A DNA stretch of 11,669 nucleotides from Chloroflexi bacterium RBG_16_57_11. GTDB lineage: Bacteria; Chloroflexota; Anaerolineae; Anaerolineales; UBA4823. Both the position numbers and the translations under genes were made by a program. The notes beneath the pieces were generated by a model. The model made no database searches. It was not told the DNA's origin and saw nothing but the letters and a program-made list of their open reading frames with translations. Location: assembly GCA_001795165.1 (NCBI GenBank), contig MGNS01000094.1, positions 6,703-18,371 of the forward strand. The letters run 5' to 3'. Below are positions 1-6,982 of the stretch, piece by piece. Position 1 is the first letter of the stretch; each line of letters opens with the position of its first letter.

Positions 1-769
1 CCAGTGCAGCCAACCCGATCAGCGGGGGCAGCCAGGCGTACAGCGCCCCGAGATGCAAACCTACCAGGTCGGTCCAGAGAAACAGAATAGGGTAGATCGC
101 CAGGCTTACTCCGCTGGCGAGGGCCAACCGTTCCCAGAAACCGAGCTTGTACCAGTCTTTCCATAGTGCATCCAACAACCCCCAACCCGGCAGTACAAAC
201 AGGAACACTCCTGCGATTAACCATAGGATCCAGGCGAATCCCTCCTGGATCAAGCCAGCCAGCTGAGGCAGAGTCTGGTACCCAAGGGCGAAGGTGAGCT
301 GCGCATCCTGCGGTTGCCCGTTCTGGTAGAGGGCACCGTACAGGTACACATCGCCGTTGGCTGCGCCTGCCTCTACGCTTCCCGTTCCATCGACTTCGAG
401 CTGGAGGTAATAATCCTGGCGGTTGGAATCAACCAGAGCGGGAAACTCGAAGGCGTAATAAACCGGCTGCTCAACCTGGGCGATGGGTATCGAGGCCGTG
501 CGCAGATCATCGGTCTCCGCCGGGCCGGCGCGGATGTGCAGGACGATCTGCCCGGCGCCGGTTTCCGGCGGGCTCAGGTAGACCTGCAGGCTGTTCAATC
601 CATCGTAATGCGCAGTGAAAGTTTGCCCGATTGAATTTTGGCTGTCCAGCACGACACTGCGGCTGTGCGCTGGCTGCTCGGATTTGAGGCTAACACCCGC
701 GCAGCCAGTCATCACCAGGCTGATAAGGACCAGCATGGCAGGCCAGGCAAGCTTACGACTGATCTTCAT
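1..769 (-). CDS. N-terminal part of a lipoprotein-like, polytopic membrane protein (runs off the left edge)
   Basis: The frame is open without a stop from the ATG at 769-767 to the window edge, giving 256 codons. The N-terminus has a basic start, a hydrophobic stretch and a lipobox-like MTGC at residues 20-23, so it may be a lipoprotein signal or an uncleaved anchor. Residues about 36-165 read as a beta-rich extracytoplasmic domain (SIGQTF, then FEFPALVDS). Hydrophobic helices follow at about 178-195 and 214-235, and a third begins near 243. The LPGW motif followed by FWERLALASGVSLAIYP resembles the start of multi-spanning envelope or glycosylation proteins of the GT39/DUF1616 kind, which is an inference. 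The start overlaps the end of the upstream glycosyltransferase by 17 bp, so the two are probably translationally coupled. The real family depends on the missing C-terminal part, so no enzyme activity is assigned. Confidence 0.8.
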   Translation of the reverse strand, partial: MKISRKLAWPAMLVLISLVMTGCAGVSLKSEQPAHSRSVVLDSQNSIGQTFTAHYDGLNSLQVYLSPPETGAGQIVLHIRAGPAETDDLRTASIPIAQVEQPVYYAFEFPALVDSNRQDYYLQLEVDGTGSVEAGAANGDVYLYGALYQNGQPQDAQLTFALGYQTLPQLAGLIQEGFAWILWLIAGVFLFVLPGWGLLDALWKDWYKLGFWERLALASGVSLAIYPILFLWTDLVGLHLGALYAWLPPLIGLAAL

Positions 770-1748
770 CGCCGTTATGCTGATCTGTGGGAATTTCCAG
801 CTCTATCCGTCGTAGTCGATAAAGTACTTCTTCCAGGATCTTGCGGTTACCACTGATTAAATCCGCCAGCAGGCCAATCAGCAGGATCTGAAAACCAATA
901 ATCAGAAATATGGCGGATAGAACGACGGACTGGACGTGACCTCCACCCTGGCCGATGATGTAAAAGTAAAGGAAGCGCAAGACCAGGATCGTGCCAGCCA
1001 GGATTAGCAAGCTCCCTAAAGATGCGAACACCCGCAACGGCCGATACATGGTGTACGCACGCACGATCGTAGATCCGGAATAGGTCAGATAATGTGGAAT
1101 GCTGCGCACCAGCCGAGACGGGCGTGTATTGGGGTTGGTCCTGACTGGCACATACGCTACAGTAATCCCCCGGTTACCGGCCTGGATCAGTGTCTCGAGG
1201 GTGTAAGAATACTCACTGAGAACCAGGGTTCGCAGAGCCGCCTCCCGGCTCAGAGCACGGAAGCCGCTGGTCGCGTCCGGGGTTTTTAAGCCCGAGGCCT
1301 GGGCGATCACCCAGCTTCCCATGCGCTGCAGGGTGCGCTTGACCGGAGAAAATGCTTTCAGGCCGGCAACGCCGCGATCACCTACCACGATATCCGCTTC
1401 CCCACACAGGATGGGCGCGATCAACCGCTGGATGTCGTCTGCGTTGTATTGGTTATCTGCGTCTGTGTTAACGATTAGATCGGCGCCGTGATGCAAGCAC
1501 GCATCCAGCCCGGCAACGAACCCTGCCGCCAGCCCGCGATGGGTATTCAGCTGCACGATATAGTGAACATTATGCGCTACGGCTACCTGGGCGGTTTCGT
1601 CCTGGCTTCCGTCGTCAATGATCAGGTATTCGATGACATCCACACCGGATAACTGGCGCGGCAAAGCCTCCAGGGTTGCTGGCAATGTTGCTGCTTCGTT
1701 GTAACAAGGAATTTGAATGATCAGCTTGACAGGCTTCTCGATAATCAT
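753..1748 (-). CDS. Family 2 glycosyltransferase, dolichyl-/undecaprenyl-phosphate sugar synthase-like (DPM1/GtrB type), membrane-bound
   Basis: This 331-residue protein has a GT-A fold GT2 domain (about 7-225). An early YNEAATLP motif is followed by DDGSQDET (45-52) and the DxD metal/nucleotide site D96-A-D98 within NTDADNQY. The segment DATSGFRALSREAA (158-171) is typical of polyprenyl-phosphate sugar synthases. Two membrane helices (about 238-263 and 272-297) and a basic/acidic cytoplasmic tail follow, as in GtrB-like enzymes. Such enzymes move a sugar from a nucleotide sugar to a lipid carrier on the inner membrane face for later use outside the cell; the sugar here is unknown. The ATG at 1748 has AAGAGGAA directly in front. 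The gene starts 16 bp after the M23 gene and overlaps the following membrane-protein gene by 17 bp, which supports one operon. That neighbour could use the lipid-linked sugar, but this is only inferred. Confidence 0.92.
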   Translation of the reverse strand: MIIEKPVKLIIQIPCYNEAATLPATLEALPRQLSGVDVIEYLIIDDGSQDETAQVAVAHNVHYIVQLNTHRGLAAGFVAGLDACLHHGADLIVNTDADNQYNADDIQRLIAPILCGEADIVVGDRGVAGLKAFSPVKRTLQRMGSWVIAQASGLKTPDATSGFRALSREAALRTLVLSEYSYTLETLIQAGNRGITVAYVPVRTNPNTRPSRLVRSIPHYLTYSGSTIVRAYTMYRPLRVFASLGSLLILAGTILVLRFLYFYIIGQGGGHVQSVVLSAIFLIIGFQILLIGLLADLISGNRKILEEVLYRLRRIELEIPTDQHNGDEDQS

Positions 1749-1764
1749 TTCCTCTTGTTAGCCG

Positions 1765-4700
1765 TTATCTGCTTCTGGAAACGATCGGCAGGTAATAGCC
1801 CAGCGGTTTGAGGTTCCACACACCTGAGCCAAACCAGTTCCCTGCTTTGTCAAAGATCTGTGCATAAAACGCCCCGCCGTACAGATTGGGCAATGTCGCT
1901 GTGTCCACCATTAAATTCCAGCCATCGCTTCCATCCCAATCCTTGCCCAAGGATGTCCAGCCAGAGTTCAACCAATCGGAGGAGTGCCAGAAAAAGCGCA
2001 CGTAACTGATGCCGCTCTGCCCATCACTGGCGAAGACGCTCAGATTGGTTGGCGCCAGGCGCACAACGCCACCGGGTGCAGGCTCCTGGATGATCCCAAT
2101 TGGATCGTCTTGATCTCGCACCATTTTCAGCGTATATCGATAATCATCACCACCTGAGCTGGGATGATCCCAGGATTGTACCTGTACGTAATAATCACCT
2201 GTGCGAGGTAGTGTATAGGATAGCCATGAGTCGCTACGCTGATATTGTACCTGATCATCATTGCTTTCCAACACTGAGCGTCCATCCGAATCGAGCAGGC
2301 TTATGTAAGTGTCAAGAGGTGATCCAATTACCTGGGCTTCTGTCCAAATACCAACCTGGTCGCCGGCAGTGCCCCGGAAGCGGTAAAAGTCCATGTCACC
2401 ACCCGGGCAGATCACCGCGCTCGATGATCCACCATATTGGATCAAGGTGGCCTGTGACGGGTCATTATCCGTGTCAGTACAAGCGGCTGGCGCCTCCTGG
2501 CTGACCGATACATCATCTACGATCCAACCTGTGTAATTGTTCAGAGCCCGGTCCAGAGTGACAAAATAAAACCGTAAGCGAACCGTTTGCCCTGCATAAG
2601 CCGCCAGGGAGATTGCCGGGCTGCGCAGCCAGTAATCGCTAGGATCGCCATAATGCTGTATCAAGTCACTGAATGCGCCTCCATTCACAGAAATCTGCAC
2701 ACGGCGTTGGTCATAATGCTTTTCTGGGCTTTCTGTATTGTACATATACCAGAAGCGTAAATATTGGGGTTGGCCTGCTGGCAAGTTGATCGGCAGTGAA
2801 GTGATGAACCCGGCGTTCGCCTCGCCGGTGTCGTAATTGGTCGCCGCAGGTGCGTATTTCCAGCTCTGCGTGCCTCCCTCGGTGTGGTTGGCGCTATTGG
2901 ATTGCACCCAGCCACCACCACTGGTCCATCCCGAGCCGTTATTTTCCATCGTATCGGTGAAAGGCGGCAGAATGGTTGGCGATGTCGGCAGTGGACTGGC
3001 TGTCTGGATGGTTAATGCACGCGCCGTGCTCCAGCCGCTCTCTGCAGTGCCATTGCGCCCGCGCACCTGCCAGGTATAGCTGCCGGGAGGCAAGCCCCCG
3101 GGCTGCCAGGATATCTTTGCTTGCCAGGGCGATGAGCTAAATTCTATGCCGTTTAGCAACAGGCGCGCTTGGAACTCTAACGCACCTCCGGCATCCGCCC
3201 AGCTCAGGCTGAGTGATGCATCAGCGGGGAAAGCTGCGCTCGCTAAGGGCCAGATCGGCGCCGGGGTGCTGGGTGTTGTACCACGCGACTGTACCCTAAC
3301 GGAGGAAACCGTCTTCTTCCCGATGCGGTTGTCGCTCAGGTTGCTATCATTACTTATAAAGGTCTCTGCCCGGCCTTGCAGGCTGGTTTCCTGATATAAG
3401 GTTGCCTGCAAATTCGTACCGACCTGGATAGAGACTATGCTGTTATCTCCCAGCGTGCCCAGGGATGACGGGTTCTGGAAGCTGCCTACCCCCAAAACGA
3501 CGCACTCGCCCCGATAATCTTTCTGGTCGAACAGGGCGATCTGGCTGGCGCCTGGAACACAGGCTGGGGGCGGCGGGTTGCACGCATAGTTTTTGCTGAA
3601 ATGTGTTAACCCGGGCAGTCCTGGCGCCTGATTGGATGCCCGATCGCGGATCTCCAGCGCCAGGCTGATGGGTCCATCTGGAATCTGGGCCTCACACATG
3701 TCCCAGTCCAGTGAAAAGGTGTTCGTGCTGGTCGACTCACCAATATCACTCCAGCCTTGACCGGTGCTTGCGATGATCTGGACACTCGCCAGACCGCTGT
3801 TTTCATCCAGCGCCCAACCGTTAATGGTTAGAATTGGTGACAGGATGATATCACCGGTTTTCGGTTGCAGAATACCTCCTACCGGAGGGGTTGAATCTGG
3901 GCTCATGAAGTTGTTCGACACATAGGAGGTTTGTGTGCTGTTGCATACGTCATCGTTATCGCAGTAAGACAGGTCAGATTGTAAGCGCGGCCGCCCGCCG
4001 TTAATCGACACATCGGCGAAAGTAATGTCCACCGACGTCCCCCAGTAAGAGCTGGGGTTCGTGTGTACCATGAAATGCAGGTGGTTGCCGGAGCTCACGC
4101 CGGTATCGTCGGCCACACCGATTTGCTGACCGCGCCGCACCTGCGCCCCAATCACCCGCAAGTCAGCGGGGATGCTGTCCTTCGCCAGGTGCAGGTAAAG
4201 CTGGTAGGTCACCGGTGAGGTACTGCGGTCTTCCAGCACCAGGTAATTTCCTGGTGAGTTTGCGTCGCCGTTTTCCTGCGACCAGCGCACCCGGACGACC
4301 CTCCCGCCTTTCGCCGCATGTACGTTGAACATCCCGCTCGGATACCCTGGACTGGCGAAATCGAAGGCGTAATGCGCGCTTCCGCTGGGTGTGTAGCGGT
4401 CATGGCCCACGCTCTGGGTCAATCGCATGGTATCTCCACCCCGCCAGGGAAGATAGTAACCGGTGATCGGAGCTGCTGGCGCAGCCGAAGGCGCCATTTC
4501 CGCGATTTCAGCGAAGGCAGATTTCTTCTCGGTAGGTACTAGGTCTTCAGGCGCGGATAGAAGGGCCTGGCTCCAGTCTGGATCATTGGGTAGATAGACC
4601 TTCCAACCATCATCCACACGTTGGACGATCACCAACCCTGGCTCGGTAGGCACGACATTCCCGGTGTCGGGATCGATTGGTATCAGCCACGCCGTCGCCC

Positions 4701-4959
4701 AGTTTCCATCTTTCGATATCGTGATATCGTCTATTCGGGTATCATAAAGGAAAAATGCCGGAAGGCTTTCTTTCTCTTTTTCGATGGCTTGCAGGATGGC
4801 CTGCTCGATGGCCTGCTCGTCAGCGCCTTGCGCGTTTGCCGGCAAAAAGGGCAATCCGGGAAACAAATTACGGCACTGTATCAAGATGAACACAATTGCC
4901 AGCAGGGCAGCCAGTTTTAGCAACCCATGCGCCAGGCGGTTGATCGTGGCACGGTTCAT
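1765..4959 (-). CDS. Large secreted or membrane-anchored M23 (LytM-like) metallopeptidase mosaic with crystallin-like, FN3-like, MAM-like and PPC domains
   Basis: This 1064-residue protein begins with a hydrophobic segment (about 9-28), a signal or anchor. Residues 45-140 form an uncharacterised alpha/beta region. The M23 domain (about 165-305) has a full catalytic set: H196 and D200 (HYAFD), H257 (LYLHL) and the H293-L-H295 motif. LytM-like enzymes use these to bind zinc and cut peptidoglycan cross-bridges or other glycine-rich peptides. Next come an Ig-like segment (350-460), a beta/gamma-crystallin-like pair of Greek keys (472-556), a fibronectin III-like domain (568-650), a MAM/jelly-roll-like domain (665-822), a PPC-type domain (826-948) and a last Ig-like domain (950-1050). 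The C-terminus is YYLPIVSRSR. Two Shine-Dalgarno-like sites precede the ATG. It leads the minus-strand envelope operon. An outward-facing peptidase or cell-wall-modifying adhesin is likely, but the substrate is unknown. Confidence 0.9.
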   Translation of the reverse strand: MNRATINRLAHGLLKLAALLAIVFILIQCRNLFPGLPFLPANAQGADEQAIEQAILQAIEKEKESLPAFFLYDTRIDDITISKDGNWATAWLIPIDPDTGNVVPTEPGLVIVQRVDDGWKVYLPNDPDWSQALLSAPEDLVPTEKKSAFAEIAEMAPSAAPAAPITGYYLPWRGGDTMRLTQSVGHDRYTPSGSAHYAFDFASPGYPSGMFNVHAAKGGRVVRVRWSQENGDANSPGNYLVLEDRSTSPVTYQLYLHLAKDSIPADLRVIGAQVRRGQQIGVADDTGVSSGNHLHFMVHTNPSSYWGTSVDITFADVSINGGRPRLQSDLSYCDNDDVCNSTQTSYVSNNFMSPDSTPPVGGILQPKTGDIILSPILTINGWALDENSGLASVQIIASTGQGWSDIGESTSTNTFSLDWDMCEAQIPDGPISLALEIRDRASNQAPGLPGLTHFSKNYACNPPPPACVPGASQIALFDQKDYRGECVVLGVGSFQNPSSLGTLGDNSIVSIQVGTNLQATLYQETSLQGRAETFISNDSNLSDNRIGKKTVSSVRVQSRGTTPSTPAPIWPLASAAFPADASLSLSWADAGGALEFQARLLLNGIEFSSSPWQAKISWQPGGLPPGSYTWQVRGRNGTAESGWSTARALTIQTASPLPTSPTILPPFTDTMENNGSGWTSGGGWVQSNSANHTEGGTQSWKYAPAATNYDTGEANAGFITSLPINLPAGQPQYLRFWYMYNTESPEKHYDQRRVQISVNGGAFSDLIQHYGDPSDYWLRSPAISLAAYAGQTVRLRFYFVTLDRALNNYTGWIVDDVSVSQEAPAACTDTDNDPSQATLIQYGGSSSAVICPGGDMDFYRFRGTAGDQVGIWTEAQVIGSPLDTYISLLDSDGRSVLESNDDQVQYQRSDSWLSYTLPRTGDYYVQVQSWDHPSSGGDDYRYTLKMVRDQDDPIGIIQEPAPGGVVRLAPTNLSVFASDGQSGISYVRFFWHSSDWLNSGWTSLGKDWDGSDGWNLMVDTATLPNLYGGAFYAQIFDKAGNWFGSGVWNLKPLGYYLPIVSRSR

Positions 4960-5227
4960 TACTGCTCCACTCCTCCGAGGTCAGGTCGCCAGGCTTTTCA
5001 AGGATCTGATCAGGGAGGATACTTCCACGGTGTTCACCAACGCCTCGATTTGATCAAGATCAGCCTGACCGTTTTACACAATCTGCGAATTTGCAGCGTG
5101 CCATGATGGGAATGCATGATCCGTGCCAGGCTTCTCTCTCGAGTAGGTTAAGCGGTTTGATGGACGCACTGGGTAACGCGTTTAGAAATGAACATTCGAA
5201 CACGAGATGGGCATTTTCGCGTAAAAT
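4960..5227. promoter_or_regulatory. Divergent intergenic region between the M23 operon and the Ser/Thr/Pro-rich gene
   Basis: This 268-bp region must carry promoters firing both ways, but no strong -35/-10 pair is clear. Visible elements are a dyad TGATC-AA-GATCA (5051-5062), a nearby TGATCA (5007-5012), a direct repeat of CGTGCCA (5097-5103 and 5122-5128) enclosing two CATGAT copies, and a weak plus-strand TTGATG (5157-5162) with TTTAGA 18 bp downstream (5181-5186). These could be regulator sites, but nothing in the sequence names the regulator. Confidence 0.35.
4965..4976 (-). promoter_or_regulatory. Tandem ribosome-binding site of the M23 gene
   Basis: On the minus strand GGAGGAG (4976-4970) and a second GGAG (4968-4965) lie 10 and 5 nt before the ATG at 4959-4957. 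The closer site has normal spacing, and together they fix this start codon well. Confidence 0.6.
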
Positions 5228-5941
5228 ATGTGCAGGATTATAACACGCGTGAAGGTGTCCATTTGGCAGGCGAGGCGATCATGGAGTCACCGGCCGGGCA
5301 GGCTATCTTTTGCCTTGGGAGTGCTGCTCGCATTGGGTTGGCTCGCGTCGGTTTCGGCGGCGCCGTTGGTCCTCCAACAAACGGCGCAACCGTTGGAAGC
5401 TGCCATGCTTCAACAAGACACCATGACGCCTTCGCCAACGGCATCCTTATCCCCAACTGCCTCTCCTAGCCCCACACCGAGCCCATCGGCAACACCAACC
5501 CTCACCACAACTGCAGCCACGATGACGGTAACCCCCACCGGCTCGCCGGCTGCCAGCCTCACGGCGACGCTGACATCCACGCCTGCCGCCAGCGCCACCC
5601 TGGCACCCCCCTCTGCAGCCAGCCCAACCTGGACGCCGCCTTATCCATCTCCAATCCCTCCCAGCGCGGCAGTACCCGGTGTGCTGGCCTCTCCTACTGA
5701 ATCCGGTCCCACTGCCACCCTCGTCCCTCTCCCCACGGTCACTTACCAGTTCCCTGGAGTCACCCCACGCGGGGATTTGATGGCCTTGGTCCAGCCCACC
5801 GAGGCGCAAGTCCTGCCAAAGGGTCAAAATCCCATCGCGCTTGGTTTTGGGCGCGGCTGGTTTTTATGGCTGGTCGTTGTCCTGTGGAGCGCGCTGGTTG
5901 CCTGGTTCGTCTTTGCGCAGATCATTGCACGCCGTCAATAA
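5228..5941 (+). CDS. Ser/Thr/Pro-rich surface stalk protein with N-terminal signal and C-terminal membrane anchor
   Basis: This 237-residue frame has no recognisable catalytic domain. It shows an arginine-rich start, a hydrophobic stretch at about 26-44 (LGVLLALGWLASVSAA) that looks like a signal peptide, and a low-complexity region from about 60 to 175 made of Ser, Thr, Pro and Ala with SPTASPSPTPSP-like runs. A short ordered-looking stretch (176-208) is followed by a membrane helix (211-233) ending in a basic tail (ARRQ). The topology fits a membrane-anchored mucin-like stalk, possibly O-glycosylated. The start is uncertain: the ATG at 5228 has no clear Shine-Dalgarno, and GTG codons at 5249 or 5255 would leave a more normal signal peptide. 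It is transcribed away from the M23 operon, and its 3' end overlaps the convergent kinase-like gene by 20 bp. Compositional bias lowers certainty about function but not about the gene being real. Confidence 0.72.
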   Translation: MCRIITRVKVSIWQARRSWSHRPGRLSFALGVLLALGWLASVSAAPLVLQQTAQPLEAAMLQQDTMTPSPTASLSPTASPSPTPSPSATPTLTTTAATMTVTPTGSPAASLTATLTSTPAASATLAPPSAASPTWTPPYPSPIPPSAAVPGVLASPTESGPTATLVPLPTVTYQFPGVTPRGDLMALVQPTEAQVLPKGQNPIALGFGRGWFLWLVVVLWSALVAWFVFAQIIARRQ

Positions 5942-6929
5942 ATATTTTTGTCGCCAATTCGATCCCATTCCCGGGCAAGAAGGAGCTCACGAAGTATTGA
6001 AAGCTTTGCTCCCGGTCTTCACCCCCTTCGTTGCTCAATAACAACTGCTTGCAGAATTCGGCCATATCCTGGACGATGCGCTCGTAGCGGTAGTAGGCCA
6101 GCGCGACCGGATCGATCTTTACTGCTCCATAACCCTGATAAAAAATGGCTTGAAAGTCTGGGCTGCTCCAGGTGGGGCAACCGCCAATCAACGCCAGGTC
6201 GCGTTCTCTGGGCGCCAGGATCGGGTTATCCCAATCCACAATGTAGATCGGTCCATCTGGGCTGATCAGCAGGTTACCGGGATGGATATCGCCGTGGCAG
6301 AGGACCAGCTCCGGTAATTGTTGTTGAAGCGCCTGATTGAGCGCCTCAGCGCGCTCGACGACAATATCGATCTCATCTCGCTTTGCCCTCATGAAGGCCG
6401 CTAATTTTTTCGCCACCGGTTCAGTAAAGTGAATATTCTCAACCTGTGCCTGGAACCGCTTGACCGCTGCGCGCCAGTGCGGAGAGTATGTCTCGTGCGG
6501 GAGCATCTGCTCGAGGACTGGCGGTACTTGTGCTGTGTGAATTCCTTTGAGCGCTATGCCAAAATCCAGCCATTGCTGTTCCGACAGTGCCATCTTATAG
6601 CCATCCTTTCCCTCAATGAATGGATATAGGATGAGCTTGAATTCACCAAGGCCACCCCAGAGCTGGTTATCTTTGGTAACGAGCGGAGCGATAATCGACC
6701 GAACGCCCTGGGTTGCGAGCATTCGTGGTAGGATTACACTGACCTGATCGAAATTACCGCTCCTTAACTTCAGAAAGTAGGATGTACCATCACATGTGTC
6801 GACGCGGTAGACGGCCGTATTGACATCATACCCAAGCGGCAAAAATGTCACCTGGGTAGGATGAAGCCGATATTGCACCTGAACACCGGAAAGGATCAGC
6901 TCGTCCGGGATGGCGGGTTTTTCAAGCAT
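5922..6929 (-). CDS. Aminoglycoside phosphotransferase-fold kinase, resembling spectinomycin phosphotransferase APH(9)
   Basis: This 335-residue protein has the APH/choline-kinase fold. K54 in YFLKLR is the likely ATP-binding lysine. The Brenner motif HGDIHPGN (212-219) supplies the catalytic base D214 and N219, and D232 in VDWDNP is the metal-binding aspartate. The overall pattern, including LILYPFIEGKDGY and the early GLE-free glycine-poor nucleotide loop, recalls APH(9)-type spectinomycin kinases, and the length is close to that family (about 330 residues). The family also contains kinases for choline, homoserine, sugars and antibiotics, so the substrate cannot be read from sequence and drug resistance is not shown. 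The gene follows the M14 peptidase gene after a 53-bp gap on the same strand, so it may be the last gene of the operon. Only a weak AGG lies about 8 nt before the ATG. Its 3' end overlaps the convergent stalk gene by 20 bp. Confidence 0.85.
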   Translation of the reverse strand: MLEKPAIPDELILSGVQVQYRLHPTQVTFLPLGYDVNTAVYRVDTCDGTSYFLKLRSGNFDQVSVILPRMLATQGVRSIIAPLVTKDNQLWGGLGEFKLILYPFIEGKDGYKMALSEQQWLDFGIALKGIHTAQVPPVLEQMLPHETYSPHWRAAVKRFQAQVENIHFTEPVAKKLAAFMRAKRDEIDIVVERAEALNQALQQQLPELVLCHGDIHPGNLLISPDGPIYIVDWDNPILAPRERDLALIGGCPTWSSPDFQAIFYQGYGAVKIDPVALAYYRYERIVQDMAEFCKQLLLSNEGGEDREQSFQYFVSSFLPGNGIELATKIFIDGVQ

Positions 6930-6982
6930 TGGAGGGACCTGAGTCTAAGCGGATTCACAGACCTTAAAGGTCTTGGATGTAA

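Noticed and set aside
5188..5469. Alternative plus-strand frame of 93 codons overlapping the stalk gene
   Set aside because: It stops inside the gene and lacks a signal or domain pattern. The frame from 5228 has a clear hydrophobic-stalk-membrane plan.
5447..5827. Minus-strand frame rich in Gly/Arg across the stalk gene
   Set aside because: It is the complement of the Ser/Thr/Pro low-complexity repeat, and its biased composition follows from that.
5922..6929. Calling the APH-fold gene a confirmed spectinomycin resistance gene
   Set aside because: The fold is shared by kinases of many substrates and no substrate-specific residue can be confirmed from sequence.
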